A DNA stretch of 64,000 nt from Alligator mississippiensis (GCF_030867095.1 NC_081830.1:36439832-36503831); one strand, 5' to 3'; counted from the first letter of the stretch, positions 1 through 32,547 are shown. Notes: a model not told the origin generated them from the letters alone. Made by a program: numbers and translations.

Positions 1-880
1 CAGTAGGTCACTGTCACCAGCTGCAGTTCTGTTTTCTCCCTTCTTTTCTCCTAGTTTAATTGAAAATTGTAATCGGACTATTGGTCCGCTTCATTTCCTG
101 CAGCATCTCAGTGTGGATAACTGAGATGCTTGAGACTATGTCTATGACTAAGTACACCTTGAACTCCTGTGCAAGTATTGCAGATGGAACTCGGACACCC
201 TGAATTGGTAATTGTACCCTTCAGAGCATTGCCTTGTGGAAATCCCTCTGGAGGCCTCCACAGCCCAAGGTCCAGCCTCTCAGAACTCTTTGGAATGGTT
301 TCCATTTCAATTTGTCACTCCTAAGCCCATATTCTTTGCCAGCCTCCAGCCACCTTCACACCTTCCCTCTCTGTGATGTGGTCTACTGTTACTTGGAAGA
401 CAGAGCAGAACTGAATTCATACCTAGGAGGCCTGGATGTGCTTGAAAGAACTGGGCCTGGTAATGACCTGCATGTTCCTTGTGATGAGAATCAATACCTG
501 TGAGCAGTATCAATATGTAAGAGATTTTTAGAGGTGTGATTACAAACACCCTTCTGGGAGAGCAAGCAATCTAACTTCTCCATGCAGTGAGCGATGTTTA
601 TCTGGTGTTTCAGAGGTCCAGACCTGTGGCATCTGAAATACTGATCTTCTAGCTATACTAAACCTGGGAGCTGAACATTTTTTTAACTTGAGGTTTCAGC
701 TGAACAGGCTGTAGCAGTTTGAAACATTATATAGTGTTCCTAGATAGATGCACACAAAAAAGACATTTGTTTCTGAAAGGGCTTATTGTACTCTTTTCTG
801 CACTTGATGGCTTTCAGTAGGAGCTGAGGAACTGCAAAATACCAATGTATATTTCAAAATAAATCACAGCAAACCCATTA
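1..880. other. 3' flank of transferrin A, duplicated
   Basis: No gene is seen. From about 290 onward the sequence aligns patchily with 37,030-37,650 beyond copy B (for example GCAAGC-ATC-AA-TTCTCCATGCAG in both), so the duplicated block includes downstream sequence. Confidence 0.6.
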
Positions 881-895
881 ACAGCTATTAAGATT

Positions 896-22162
<21,267 letters not shown>

Positions 22163-22169
22163 GAAAGAC

Positions 22170-22865
22170 GTCAGGCAGCATTTGGAGAAACCATGATCTA
22201 ACTGTATGAACGCTTCCTTGTTTCCCAAGAACTCCTAAATCAACCCTCCTCCTCCCCCTTCCCCCCATTACATTTTCAGGAAGCATTTAATTTGCCCACT
22301 GAATCACAGCGCAGATCTTGGTGGCAGCAGGACAAGGTGTTCTTAGTTTGTCCAAGAGGCTACAAATTCTCGTTTCATGTCATTTGAGTTCCTTTTAGGC
22401 TGAAAATACACTAAAGGGGGCTGATTCCTTTATTATGGCTCTTTCTGCCTTGCAAAGCCTTATCTCAGAAAGCCACCCTGGAGCCAGTTCAGAATCTAGA
22501 GAGCTCCATCAGAACTGGTTAGCTGACTGCCTTGGAAACAGCAGGAGAAACAACAGCAATTTGAAAGCCAGGGCCTTCTTAACCAGACCTCAAGAAAAGT
22601 TTATGCCTCAACCAATCAGTAACTCATTTGCTTATAACTGGACCATGCTACAAATAGATCCACTCTACCAAAACTAGGAATAAACTTGCTACCAATTCCA
22701 ACCCCTTTTTGAACACTTCTAAGTCTCAGAGGGATCTCTTATCCTTGAAAACACTTCACAAGTAATAACTACCCTCTTCCACTGACACTAGATTATATCT
22801 TCTTCTTTTCTCTGATATTAGCTCAGCCTTAGAGACAAAGAATATCAATAGGGCATGTCTGGAAT
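22170..22865. other. Upstream flank of transferrin A
   Basis: Proximal promoter and flank. I see no gene and no clear repeat between the TATA box and the CR1 remains that start near 22,866. Confidence 0.5.
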
Positions 22866-23628
22866 GACAACGTTTTTATCAAGATTTAGGTTAGATATTA
22901 GGAAGAATTCTCTTTACAGTAAAGGTGGCCAGAATCTGGAATGGGCTTCCAAGAAAGGAAAGGTGTAAAGGTGTAAAACCAGTAAAGGTGGCCTCCTCTG
23001 GACCCTCTCAAGATTCTCTGCATCCCTCTTCAAGCGCGGTGCCCAAAACTGGATGTAGTACTTCAACTGCAGCTTGACCAGTGCCGCATAGAGGGGAAGC
23101 ATCACCTCCCTGGACCTGTTCATCATGCATCTGCTAATGCACAATAAAGTGCAGTTATCCTTGTTGATCACTTTGTCACACTGACAACTCATGTTCATCT
23201 TGGAGTCAACTATGACTCCAAGATCCCTTTCCACCTGCTGTGCTGCTGCTGTTGAGAAGGTCATCCCCCAGCCTGTAAGTGTGTTGATGGTTCTTCTTGC
23301 CCAGGTGCAGCACTTTGCACTTGTCTTTGTTGAACTACAGCCTATTTTGTTCTGCCCGTTTTTCCAACCTGTCCAAATTTGCCTGGATCCATTCCTTACC
23401 CTCTGGTGTGTTAACTGCCCCATAATTTGGTATCATCTGCAAATGTGGACAGGGTGCTCTCTGTGGCCTCATCCAAGTCACTGATGAAGACATTGAATAG
23501 CACCGGTCCAAGGACCGAGCCTTGCGGAACTGCACCGCCCACATCTTTCCAGGTCGATATCGACCCGTGCACCACCACTCTCTGGGTGCAACCCTTAAGA
23601 CAATTTGCCACCAATCTGACAGTGTAAT
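22866..23628 (-). mobile_element. CR1 LINE remains, two orientations, split by an LTR
   Basis: Minus strand 22,985-23,628 encodes reverse-transcriptase parts: [44 protein letters not shown] and QFWAPRLKRDAENLERVQRR. A short piece at 22,866-22,965 reads in the plus sense (RLDIRKN region), so an inversion or separate fragment abuts it. CR1 sequence resumes after the LTR at 24,344 for about 50 bp. Confidence 0.8.
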
Positions 23629-24343
23629 TGTGACAGGGGGGGCCTCCCGGGGCCGAGCTCTGTGGCCCGCCCACCTGTCTCTGGGCAACCACCCGCTCAT
23701 CTCGCCCGCCACGCCTTTGATGATAATGAGTTCAATTATGATGATAATTAAGCGGGAGGCTGCCCTTCGACTGCCCCGATGCCCAGGGGCGCTCTGCGGC
23801 TCCGACCTCCCCTAATACCGCAGCCCAAGCCTCGCAGATGGCATCATGGTGTTCTTCCTCACCGGCCCCCGCACTGGGCCCCAGAAACTTCTATGCAAGA
23901 CCCCACTATGGTCTTCTCTACTCAGGCGGCCACTCCGCCTTCATCTGGGCTACCTCACCCCCCCGAAGCTTTGTTCCCCTCTTGGGTGTGGTTCCCCCCG
24001 AACCTTTGGCTACCTAGCCCTGGCCCACCTCAAGGCCAGTCGGGACCCCAGGCCCCCGGCTCTTGGGCGTCCCTCGCGGTGGGCCCCTGGCCCTTTTGAC
24101 CATCCTGGTCCTGGCCCCAGCATGGGCCAGTCGAGGGGACTCTCCCCTTCGGGCTGCTACCGCAGGACCCTGCCCCCTTGAGGCCTTTCATTGTGCTGGC
24201 CTTACCGGGCTCGATGTACCGCTCCTCTCGGGCTCCTCATCGGTGGCCCCCTTCCCACCGGGGCCTCTCACTACCGCCCCCTCACACCGGGGCTACGCAA
24301 CCCACTGGTTGCAAGTGGCAGGAGCACCTTGTGCTCCGCCACA
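23629..24343. mobile_element. Probable solo LTR inserted in CR1
   Basis: A 715-bp GC- and C-rich block starts TGTGACAGGGG and ends CTCCGCCACA, flanked by GTAAT and CTAAT (4 of 5 bases, probable target duplication). It interrupts CR1 sequence that reads on across the gap (ACAGTGTAAT then CATCTACATCAC). The several long open frames inside follow from base composition. It is a fossil with no internal genes. Confidence 0.6.
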
Positions 24344-24409
24344 CTAATCATCTACATCACAGCCTGTCAGTTTATTTATTGTTGTAGCCATAATAGTCCA
24401 GGTAATCTA

Positions 24410-24605
24410 AGGGGTAAGGATTTTTTTGTGTTATCTTTTATTGGACCAACTTTGTAGTTAGGAGAGCTCTTGGACAAGCTTTCAAGTGCCCTTTCTCAGG
24501 TAAGAGAGAGAGGCAGACTACTGCCATTTGCAGAGACAGGACACTGGGCTAGATGGACCCACCTTTGATCTGATGTAGTATGACACTGCTTTCATGTTCT
24601 ATCAT
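24410..24605 (+). repeat. Half copy of the hairpin element plus a LINE 3' tail
   Basis: ATCTTTTATTGGACCAACTT followed by GACAAGCTTTCAAGTGCCC matches one arm of the palindromic family. Directly after it, GGGCTAGATGGACCCACC resembles a CR1-type 3' tail. No gene is seen from here to 25,170. Confidence 0.5.
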
Positions 24606-25171
24606 GTTCTTCCCCTTCCTCTGAAGCATCTGGGGCTGCCTGTGATCAGCAGTGTGCCCCTGAACTTGGGTGGACTCTGGGTCTGATTCAGCATCACCAT
24701 ACGTGTATTTGGATGAGCTGCATTCGCTACTCCATTCATGACTTTCTACCAGCTCAATATGTTGTCGCTTATTCATTACTTGTCTAAATAGACCCATTTT
24801 CCTCAGTTCCTCTTCATATCAAGTTTAGGAAAAGTGGAGGAACTGGGAATCAAGGCTCCTGGCTTCTCTTTCCAGTTCAAGCAGTGCAGAGAATTAGGAC
24901 ATGAGGCATATGAATAATACTGCCCGGGTTCTGTCTCGAGCTCTCAGAAAGAAGAGGGGTCTGTTGATTTAAAGCAATGTGAGCTGTGAATCAGGACTCC
25001 TGGGTTCTGTCTTTGGCTCTGGGAGGGAAGTGGATGGAGCTATAGGGTTAGAACAATGAGGCAAGAAAGTCTGGACTCCTGGGTCTTTTTAAGTGCAGTC
25101 TTAGAGCAAGGAAAGGGAAGAGTCAAGATCCTATGTTCTGTTACAAGTTCCAGTAGGGCAGGTACCAATTG

Positions 25172-25480
25172 GATGCGTCTACACGTGCACATTTGACCTG
25201 CATTAGCCCAATTTAAGGCACATTAAGGGTGCGCGTCTACATGTACACACCCTTAATTAGCCTAAAATGGCAGTTTAAGGCTATTTGAGCCTAAATTTGA
25301 TACCTGCATAAAGCAGGTATCAAATTTATGCGCGAATAGCTAAATCACATTAGCAAACGTGTAGATGTGCTAATGCGCATTAATGCAATGTTTGTCCATT
25401 GACTTGGGACTAACTTTAGTCCCAAATTGGCCCGCACACTCGCATTAAACTGCATTAGTATGTGCATGTGTAGATGCACA
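25172..25480. mobile_element. MITE with nested palindromes
   Basis: Terminal inverted repeats GATGCGTCTACACGTGCACA and (complement of the right end) GTGCATCTACACATGCACA bound about 309 bp. A perfect hairpin with 15-bp arms and a 5-bp loop lies at 25,293-25,327, and a second palindrome lies near 25,225-25,255. No coding capacity. Confidence 0.7.
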
Positions 25481-25484
25481 CCTA

Positions 25485-25935
25485 TTTGCCAGCTCCCTCA
25501 GGTGCATCCCAACCAGCCCCATGGACTTGTACACATCCAGCTTTTCTAAATAGTCCCTAACCTGTTCTTTTGCCACTGTTGGCTGCTCACCTCCTCCCCA
25601 AACTGTGCTTCCTGGTTCAGTAGCCTGGGAGTTGACCTTGCCTGTGAAGACTGAGATGAAAAAGACATTAAGCACTTCAGCCTTTTCTGCATCCTCATCA
25701 CAAGGTTGCCTCCCCCATTCAGTAAGGGACCCACACTGTCCCTCATCCTCCTTTTGCTACCAACATACTTGTAGAAACCCTTCTTGTTACCCTTCATGTC
25801 CCTTACTAGCTGCAACTCAAATTGCACTTTGGCCTTCCTGACTTCATCCCTGCGGGCCCGAGCAATGCTCTTATATTCTTCCCTAGTTATTTGTCCAAGT
25901 TTCCACTTGGAATCTTAGAAGATTCCTTTCTGTGA
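25485..25935 (-). mobile_element. CR1 LINE fragment (endonuclease-RT linker)
   Basis: The minus strand encodes MKGNKKGFYKYVGSKRRMRD, SVGPLLNGGGNLV and RDYLEKLDVYKSMGLVGMHL, the segment before the CR1 reverse-transcriptase core. Broken frames. Confidence 0.8.
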
Positions 25936-26514
25936 CTTAATTTACAGAAGAGTTCCCTGCTAAGCTCTGGTCTTCTACCGTCCTTGCTAGTCTTCCTGCA
26001 TATCTGGATTGTTACGCCTCAGCTCTGTATTCTTGGGCAACCCTGGCACAGGATGCAGTCTGTCTGACTCACAAAGGACTCACCCCCCCCCCCTCCCCTC
26101 CTCTACCTAAACGAAACTGATTAAGATGCAGTGAGAGACACACCTAAGACCCTCCAGATAAGGGTGACAAGAGTGAACCAACTGCCCTAGGTCTCATTTA
26201 CATCCGAGATGGAACCAGATGACCATTCATTTACATGAGAGATGGCAAACAGAAAGCCTGAAGCAGAGGCTGCAGTGAATTCTGGGACCAGGGAAGCAGG
26301 GGAGTACTGCATGATGGGGAATCTGTGCTTCAAATGTTAATCAACCCATGTTCACACACACCCAGCTCAGCATTTATCAGACCAGTTCTAATCTGGATTT
26401 ACTAAGGACTTCCCCCCCCACCCCCCCACCCAAGACACACGCACACAGCTCTAAGTTTAATAGGCATCTCAGGCCGTACATTCCCCGGTCCCACTATGGG
26501 TCTATGGGGAATGT
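25936..26514. other. Intergenic, possible LTR remnant
   Basis: No gene is seen. C-runs sit at 26,084-26,097 and 26,411-26,430. A block from about 26,015 (TGTTACGCC) to 26,480 (CCGTACA) has LTR-like ends inside CR1 surroundings, but no target duplication was found. Confidence 0.3.
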
Positions 26515-26894
26515 AGACTATGGGTCTAGATCTAGTTGCAGCCTCCCCCTCTCCTCCAGCATGCCCATTTCTCCCCACATCTTAGTGTTATCCACGAATT
26601 TGAACAGGGTGCTTTTCACCCCCTCGTCCAAGTTGCTGATGAAGATGTTGAACAGTCCGGGCCTGAGGACCGAGCCCTGGGGGACCCCACTGCCCACATC
26701 CCTCCAGGTCAAAAATGACCCGTGCACCACCACTCTCTGGGTGCAGCCCTCCAGCCAATTTGCCACCCATCTGACTGTGTAGGCATTGACGCCATGGTTG
26801 CCTAATTTCTTAATGAGAATGGGGTGAGAGACATGTCAAAGGCCTTCCTAAAGTCCAGAAAGACTACGTCCACCACGACACCTGCATCCAAGGG
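26515..26894 (-). mobile_element. CR1 LINE fragment (RT core)
   Basis: The minus strand reads [40 protein letters not shown] and VDNTKMWG, a decayed copy of the FADD catalytic motif. It abuts the 3' end of the next CR1. Confidence 0.85.
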
Positions 26895-26994
26895 TTCATA
26901 GACTTCACAGATTTCATAGACATTAGGGCTGGAAGGGACCTCAGAAGATCATCGAGTCCAGCCCCCTGCCCAAAGGGCAGGAAGTCAGCTGGGG

Positions 26995-28641
26995 TCATAG
27001 GATCCCAGCAAGATAAACATCCAGTTTGCTCTTGAAGGTGTTCAATGTAGGCGCTTGAACCACCTCCAGTGGCAGGCTGTTCCAGACCTTGGGGGCTCGG
27101 ACAGTAAAGAAATTCTTCCTTATGTCCAGCATGAAACGGCTTTGCAGTAGTTTATGACCGTTCGACCTAGTCGTCATCCCTTGGGGCGCTCTGGTGAACA
27201 AACGTTCCCCCAGATACTGGTGGTCACCCCTGATAAACTTATAGGTGACCATCAGATCACCCCTGAGCCTGCGCTTTTCCAGGCTAAAGAGCCCCAGGGC
27301 TCTCAGCCTGTCATCGTAGGGTCTGCTTCCCTGACCTCTGATCATGCGCGTGGCTCTTCTCTGGACTCTCTCAAGCTTCTCCACATCCTTTTTGAATTGT
27401 GGAGCCCAAAACTGGACGCAGTACTCCAGCTGCAGCATCACTAAGGCCGAGTACAGGGGGAGAATGATGTCCCAGGATTTGCTTGAGAAGCATCTATGGA
27501 TGCAAGCCAGCGTTTTGGTCGCTTTACTAGCCGCAGCATCGCACTGCAGGCTCATGTTCATCTTGTGGTCAATGATGACCCCCAAGTCTCTTTCTTGCAT
27601 AGTGCTAGCCAACATAGCAGTGCCGAGCTTATAAGGATGCTGCGGGTTTTTCTTCCCAAGGTGGAGAACCTTGCATTTATCGGCGTTGAACACCATCAGA
27701 TTCTCGTCCGCCCACTTGCTGAGCCTGTCCAGGTCAGCCTGGATCAGCCGCCGGTCTTCTGGTGTGGATGCTTTGCCCCAAAGTTTGGTGTCATCGGCGA
27801 ACTTGGCCAGTCCGCTTCTGACTCCAGTGTCCACATCATTAATGAAGATGTTGAACAGTATGGGTCCAAGGACAGAGCCTTGGGGGACCCTACTGGTCAC
27901 AGGACACCATAATGAGTGACTTCCATCAATTACTACCCTCTGGGTCCGACCACGGAGCCAATTTTCCAGCCAGTGGATCGTGGTGGACCCAAGGCAACAA
28001 TTGGCCAGTTTCACCAAGAGGTGATCATGGCATACCAGATTGAAGGCTTTTTTGAAGTCTAGATATATGACATCAATCTCTTCTCCCTTGTCTAGGTGAT
28101 AGGTCACCTGGTTGTAGAAGGAAATGAGATTGGTCAAGCAAGACCTACCCGCAACAAACCCGTGCTGGCTATCCCTTAAGATGTTGGCGTCGGCCAGCCC
28201 ATTAAGGATGGCCTCTTTAATAAACTTTTCTAAGATCTTCCCCGGGATAGAAGTCAGGCTAATGGGCCTATAGTTAGCCGGATCCACTTTCCTCCCTTTC
28301 TTGAAGATAGGCACCACGTTGGCCTTCTTCCAGTCTTCGGGCACTACACCAGAGCGCCAAGAGTTTTCAAAGATCCGCGCTAGAGGCTGGGCTATGATGC
28401 TTGCCAGCTCCTTGAGTACCCTGGGGTGAAGATTGTCAGGGCCGGCTGACTTGAAGGTATCCAGCTTCTCAACATGTTCCTTCACGAAATCAGCATTAAT
28501 GGAGGGCAGGGGATCACCCTCACCCGGACTTCCCTGTCCCGTAGCGGGCATGGGCGTCCCATGGGACTGATGAAGGACCAACGCAAAGTACCCATTTAAT
28601 AGGTTGGCTTTTTCCTGGGCGTCAGTTGTCAGTTGCCCCAT
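26995..28641 (-). CDS. CR1 ORF2 reverse transcriptase domain (548 aa)
   Basis: A LINE protein, not a host gene. Residues run from the pre-RT linker (KANLLNGYFA) through RT motifs ([53 protein letters not shown]) to the C-terminal LEYCVQFWAPQFKKD and LDIRKNFFTVRAPKVWNSLP. The open frame over 1.6 kb means this copy is fairly young compared with its neighbours. Confidence 0.92.
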   Translation of the reverse strand: MGQLTTDAQEKANLLNGYFALVLHQSHGTPMPATGQGSPGEGDPLPSINADFVKEHVEKLDTFKSAGPDNLHPRVLKELASIIAQPLARIFENSWRSGVVPEDWKKANVVPIFKKGRKVDPANYRPISLTSIPGKILEKFIKEAILNGLADANILRDSQHGFVAGRSCLTNLISFYNQVTYHLDKGEEIDVIYLDFKKAFNLVCHDHLLVKLANCCLGSTTIHWLENWLRGRTQRVVIDGSHSLWCPVTSRVPQGSVLGPILFNIFINDVDTGVRSGLAKFADDTKLWGKASTPEDRRLIQADLDRLSKWADENLMVFNADKCKVLHLGKKNPQHPYKLGTAMLASTMQERDLGVIIDHKMNMSLQCDAAASKATKTLACIHRCFSSKSWDIILPLYSALVMLQLEYCVQFWAPQFKKDVEKLERVQRRATRMIRGQGSRPYDDRLRALGLFSLEKRRLRGDLMVTYKFIRGDHQYLGERLFTRAPQGMTTRSNGHKLLQSRFMLDIRKNFFTVRAPKVWNSLPLEVVQAPTLNTFKSKLDVYLAGIL

Positions 28642-30395
28642 CTGGTTCAGCAGGGTCCAATGTTGCCCCTGCTTTTCCTCCGGCTCCCCACATATCTGAA
28701 AAAGGACTTTTTATTGTCCTTGATGCTCAAAGCTAGTTGGAGTTCAGTTGCAGCCTTGGCTTTCCTGGTCTGCTCCCTACAGGACCGGACCAGTGCAGAA
28801 TAATCCTCCTTGGAGGAGACTCCCATCCTCCATCCTTTGTAGGCCTTTCTTTTTAGCCTCAGGAGGTCTGCTAGGTCCCTGGAGAGCCAGGGGGGCTGCT
28901 GTGCCCTCTTGCTGCCTTTCCTCCGAGATGGAATAGACTTAGTTTGTGCATTGAGGATCGCTCCCTTGAGGAGCAACCACTCTTCTTGAACTCCCCTCTC
29001 CCTGTGGTCACGGTCCCTTAGGGCCTCACTGACAAGCCTCCTGAGCTTGTCAAAGTTGGCTTTCCTGAAGTCAAAGACTTCCGTGTTGCTGGCTGACTTG
29101 CCAGCTTTTCGGCGGATGGTGAAGGTGATCAGCTCATGGTTGCTGTCACCCAGCTTCCCATCGATCACTAGGTCGCCGACTAGGTCATCCCCAGTAGCCA
29201 GTACCAGGTCGAGCAGCGCTTTGCCTCTCGTTGGCCCATAGACTTCTTGAGTCAGGTAGAGGTCATCCACGCACGAGGGGAAGCTTTGCGACTTCTCAGG
29301 TTTTGCTGAGCGATCCTCCCACGAGATGTCTGGGTAATTGAAGTCACCCATGACAACCATGGTCCTGGAGCAAGCTGCCTCAGCCAGTTCCCGGGCAAAC
29401 TCCGGGTCAAGCTCAGCACTTTGGGTGGGAGGTCTGTAGTAGATTCCCACCAAGTCATCTCCCGTGGCCAGGACCAGGTCCAACAAGGCGTTTCCCCTGG
29501 TGGGACTGTGCACCTTCTGGGTTAGATGGAGGTCCTGTAACTTGGCTAGGAACCTACGTGAGCGGTCAGACCTGACTGACTGCTCCTCCCAGCAGATGTC
29601 TGGGTAGTTTAGGTTATGATGACCGTGTCCCTTGACTTAACTGCCTCCGTGAGTTGACCTGAGAATTCCAAGTCCAGCTCTTCCCCCTGGTTGGGTGGCC
29701 TGTAGTAAACCCCTACTGTTAAGTCCCTTTCCCCCTGACTCCCTTGTATACAGACCCAGAGCACTTCAGTCTGTCCCTCCTCTGACCCAGTGCTGTTTGT
29801 TGAGGATGTATATTGCTCTTTGACACCACACCCCTGCCTTTCCTCCCTGTTCTATCCCTCCTGTACAGCCTATAGCCCTTGATGTTCACTGCCCAGTCAT
29901 GCATTGGATCCCACCAAGTTTCAGTGAGCCCCACTATGTCCGGGTTAGTGTTAGCTAGCAGGAGGACAAGCTCCTCCTGCTTGTTCCCCATGCGCAAGCA
30001 TTATTGTAGAGGCATTTAAGGCCTTCTGGAGGTGCATGCACTGCCCCCGCTAATCCCAGGACTATCTGGGCCCCTGTCTCTTACCTGGGTACTTCTTGTG
30101 CTCGTCACCTGCCTTGTCTGGGCTGTTCTGGTGGGTGGCTCTTGGTTCGGTGTTCCATGGCTCCCTCCATCCTCATCTTCCCCCTCCCCTGATGAGCCTA
30201 GCTTAAAGCCCGCTGGAGGAGATTGGCCAACCTGAAAGAGAACACACGCTTACCTTTGGGAGAGAGGTGGAGCCCATCCCACCCAAGCATGTCTCTTGTT
30301 CTGAAGTATGGGTCGTGGTCCAAAAAGCCGAAGACCACCTCGAGACACCATTTCCGAAGCCGCAGGTTGAACTCCCTGATGCAGGTCTCATGGCG

Positions 30396-30917
30396 TCATC
30401 CGCGTCCGCTCACTGGAAGGACAGATGAGACGACCACCTGTGCCCCTGTCCCCTTCAGCTTGCTCCCCAGAGCTTGGTAGTCCTTCATCAGGTGATCTGA
30501 GCTGCTCCTGGCCACATCATTAGTGCCCGCATGGATTAGGACCATGGGGTAGTAATCAGTGGACTGGATAATGGCCGGGATCATCTCCATCACATTCTGA
30601 ATCCTCACTCTGGGCAGACAGTAGACCTCACGTGACATAGGATCCTGGCGACAGATGGGACCCTCTGTACCTCTAAGGATGGAGTCACCTATGATGAGCA
30701 CCCGGCGTCTCTTCTTCCAGGTCAACTTGCCTCCTTCAGCCTGTTCTGCATGTGGACTGGCCTCCTCTCCAGGGGTTTCCTCCTCTCCTTCCTCTTCCTC
30801 CAATGTCTCCAGAGCCTCATACCTGTTCCCCAGCTGGACTGGGGCAACTGGTACTGCACCACCACAAGCAGCCCTGGCTCTGGAGGGAACTGTCGGCCAT
30901 TCCGCTATGGAGGGCAC
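30396..30917 (-). CDS. CR1 ORF1 esterase-domain remnant (173 aa)
   Basis: An acidic spacer (ETLEEEEGEEETPGEEA) precedes the SGNH-hydrolase blocks VLIIGDSILRGTEG and VLIHAGTNDVA. CR1 ORF1 proteins of this type are known to carry such an esterase. The expected C-terminal part continues in another frame near 30,200-30,400, so it is broken. Confidence 0.8.
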   Translation of the reverse strand: MPSIAEWPTVPSRARAACGGAVPVAPVQLGNRYEALETLEEEEGEEETPGEEASPHAEQAEGGKLTWKKRRRVLIIGDSILRGTEGPICRQDPMSREVYCLPRVRIQNVMEMIPAIIQSTDYYPMVLIHAGTNDVARSSSDHLMKDYQALGSKLKGTGAQVVVSSVLPVSGRG

Positions 30918-30930
30918 CTCGTGGGGTTCT

Positions 30931-31320
30931 TCTCCCTTTGGAGCTTGGCCTTGCAGGGAAAGGAGAGTCCAGAGTCCTTACTCTACTGCTCTCCTTCCTT
31001 CCTTCAGGATCCTAAACTCAATCACCTCATGGTCACTGCTGCCCAAGTTGTCATCCACTACTACATTCCCCACCAATTCTTCCCTGTTCATGACTGTACA
31101 AGGACTTCCAATTCTTCCTGCTTGTTTTCCCGGTTCAATGCATTTATGTACAAGTACCTGAAGTAACTAGTTGATTGCCCTGATTTCTCAGGAGGTAGGA
31201 GAGCACCTCCCCTGTTGACCCCTCCTGCTTGCTCTTTCTCCAGGTCTCCTGCTTCCCCACGTACCTCAGAGCTTTTGTCTCCATCCCCCGGCGAACCTAG
31301 TGTAAAGCTCTCCTCACTAG
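30931..31320 (-). mobile_element. Older CR1 LINE fragment
   Basis: The minus strand around 31,010-31,070 reads like CR1 endonuclease ([16 protein letters not shown]), flanked by more decayed CR1-like sequence up to the LTR at 31,321. Confidence 0.6.
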
Positions 31321-32399
31321 TGTAGTCCAGGCGTACACAGGGTATGTACCCCCCTTCTCCAAATTGAAGGGGATTGTCAGCAGGCAGAGGTACTATGGGA
31401 GAGAACTGTCAACTGTACACAGTTCCCTATAGAGTCAGGCCAGGACCCAACTGCTTAACTATATACAGGTTTATTAAATAATAAAATAAAGTTACATACA
31501 CACATATCTACAGAAAAGTAATCACTTATTCAATGATGCAGGACTATATTATATACATGACTTATACCTCCTATAGAGCTTCAATCCACACAGGTAAGTA
31601 ATGGATCTGGAACTGATAAGTATAAGCAAACACAGGTAAATACAGCACATCAACAGGGATAAACACAATTAACTATTTACAGTCCATGAAAGAACATTGT
31701 CATGTATGCAGTGGAAATCAAAGATAAAATACACTTGTACTCATATAACAGTGAAATCTCAACTGACAAAATATATGGCGCAAATGACAAAATATGAGGC
31801 ACCCGTTCACCCTTCCAGGTGTTGAAGGTGCTACTATGCTAGGATCTCCCTATTCAATGAGGGGAAGCCTGGCCGCAGCTCTGCCAGGGGAAAATGGGAC
31901 AATGCTCCAGGCCCCTCCAACCTCTCGTGGACTGGGATGGGACACCCTACCTCACAGGGGCCCCTGCTGGCTCCCTCCCAAGAGCTCGCTCCCCTGTGGG
32001 ACACCCTTGTTCCCAACACTCATGATCCCTGGTGATGCAGGGCTGCTTCAACTCTGTGGGACAGGCACCTCTCCTGGCATGGTGACTAGCCGCAGCCCAG
32101 GGTTCTCTCCCATCCTGAGACCTGCTCATGGCCCTGTGCACTGACCCATGCACTGTTTAACTCACTCCTTATGGCAAGGGCTGGAGGACCAGGCCACCTT
32201 GTGTGACACTGGGGCTCAATTGGCTCCTGGACTCTCTGGGGGGTGCTGCCACATTGGCAGCCTGGCCATGTGCCACGTGCCAGGGCTTGGGGACCCAAGC
32301 TGTCTGAAACAGCTCCCAGAGTCCCAGCCAGCTCTTTAACCCTGCATGAAGTGATCTCTGCACCATGCTCCAATACTGGACTTACATGCCTAGAAGACA
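31321..32399 (-). mobile_element. Probable solo LTR, minus orientation
   Basis: In minus orientation the block starts TGTCTTCTAGGCATG, holds a TTTAATAAACC poly(A)-type signal, and ends CGCCTGGACTACA (1,079 bp). It is flanked by CACTAG and CACTGG, a likely target duplication. Sequence is decayed and no internal genes are attached. Confidence 0.5.
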
Positions 32400-32547
32400 C
32401 ACTGGAGTGTCTGACTCGTAAGAACCTAGTCCCTCGAGCAGGGCTCTCAGGTCTGTGTTGAGTTTCCTATACAGTACATGGGGAAAGTTAAGTGCCTCTG
32501 AATGGGATCCACAACAGAGAGTGTGCTAAGAGGAGACCTGCTTAATA

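Larger units (their letters stand above)
26895..30930 (-). mobile_element. Near-complete CR1 non-LTR retrotransposon
   Basis: About 4.0 kb. ORF1 at 30,396-30,917 carries the SGNH/GDSL-type esterase motifs (VLIIGDSILRG, VLIHAGTNDVA) known in CR1 ORF1. ORF2 endonuclease starts at 29,997 (MRMGNKQEELVLLLANTNPD, GLTETWWD) and continues at 28,647-29,513 (VVMGDFNYPDISWED, SNHELITF). The reverse transcriptase is a 548-residue open frame at 26,995-28,641 with [30 protein letters not shown] and FADDTKLWG. The two ORF2 frames differ, so at least one frameshift separates them. The 3' tail has repeated TTCATAGAC-like 9-mers (plus strand) at 26,895-26,921. The endonuclease region is duplicated. Confidence 0.93.

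Noticed and set aside
23522-24457. Several overlapping 70-110 aa open frames on the plus strand
   Set aside because: The block is C-rich and open in several frames at once; it matches the span of a probable LTR.
26995-28641. The longest open frame (548 aa) as a host gene
   Set aside because: It has CR1 reverse-transcriptase motifs throughout and a CR1 3' tail directly downstream.
30396-30917. A host GDSL/SGNH esterase gene
   Set aside because: It sits just upstream of the CR1 endonuclease in the right order and strand; CR1 ORF1 is known to carry this domain.
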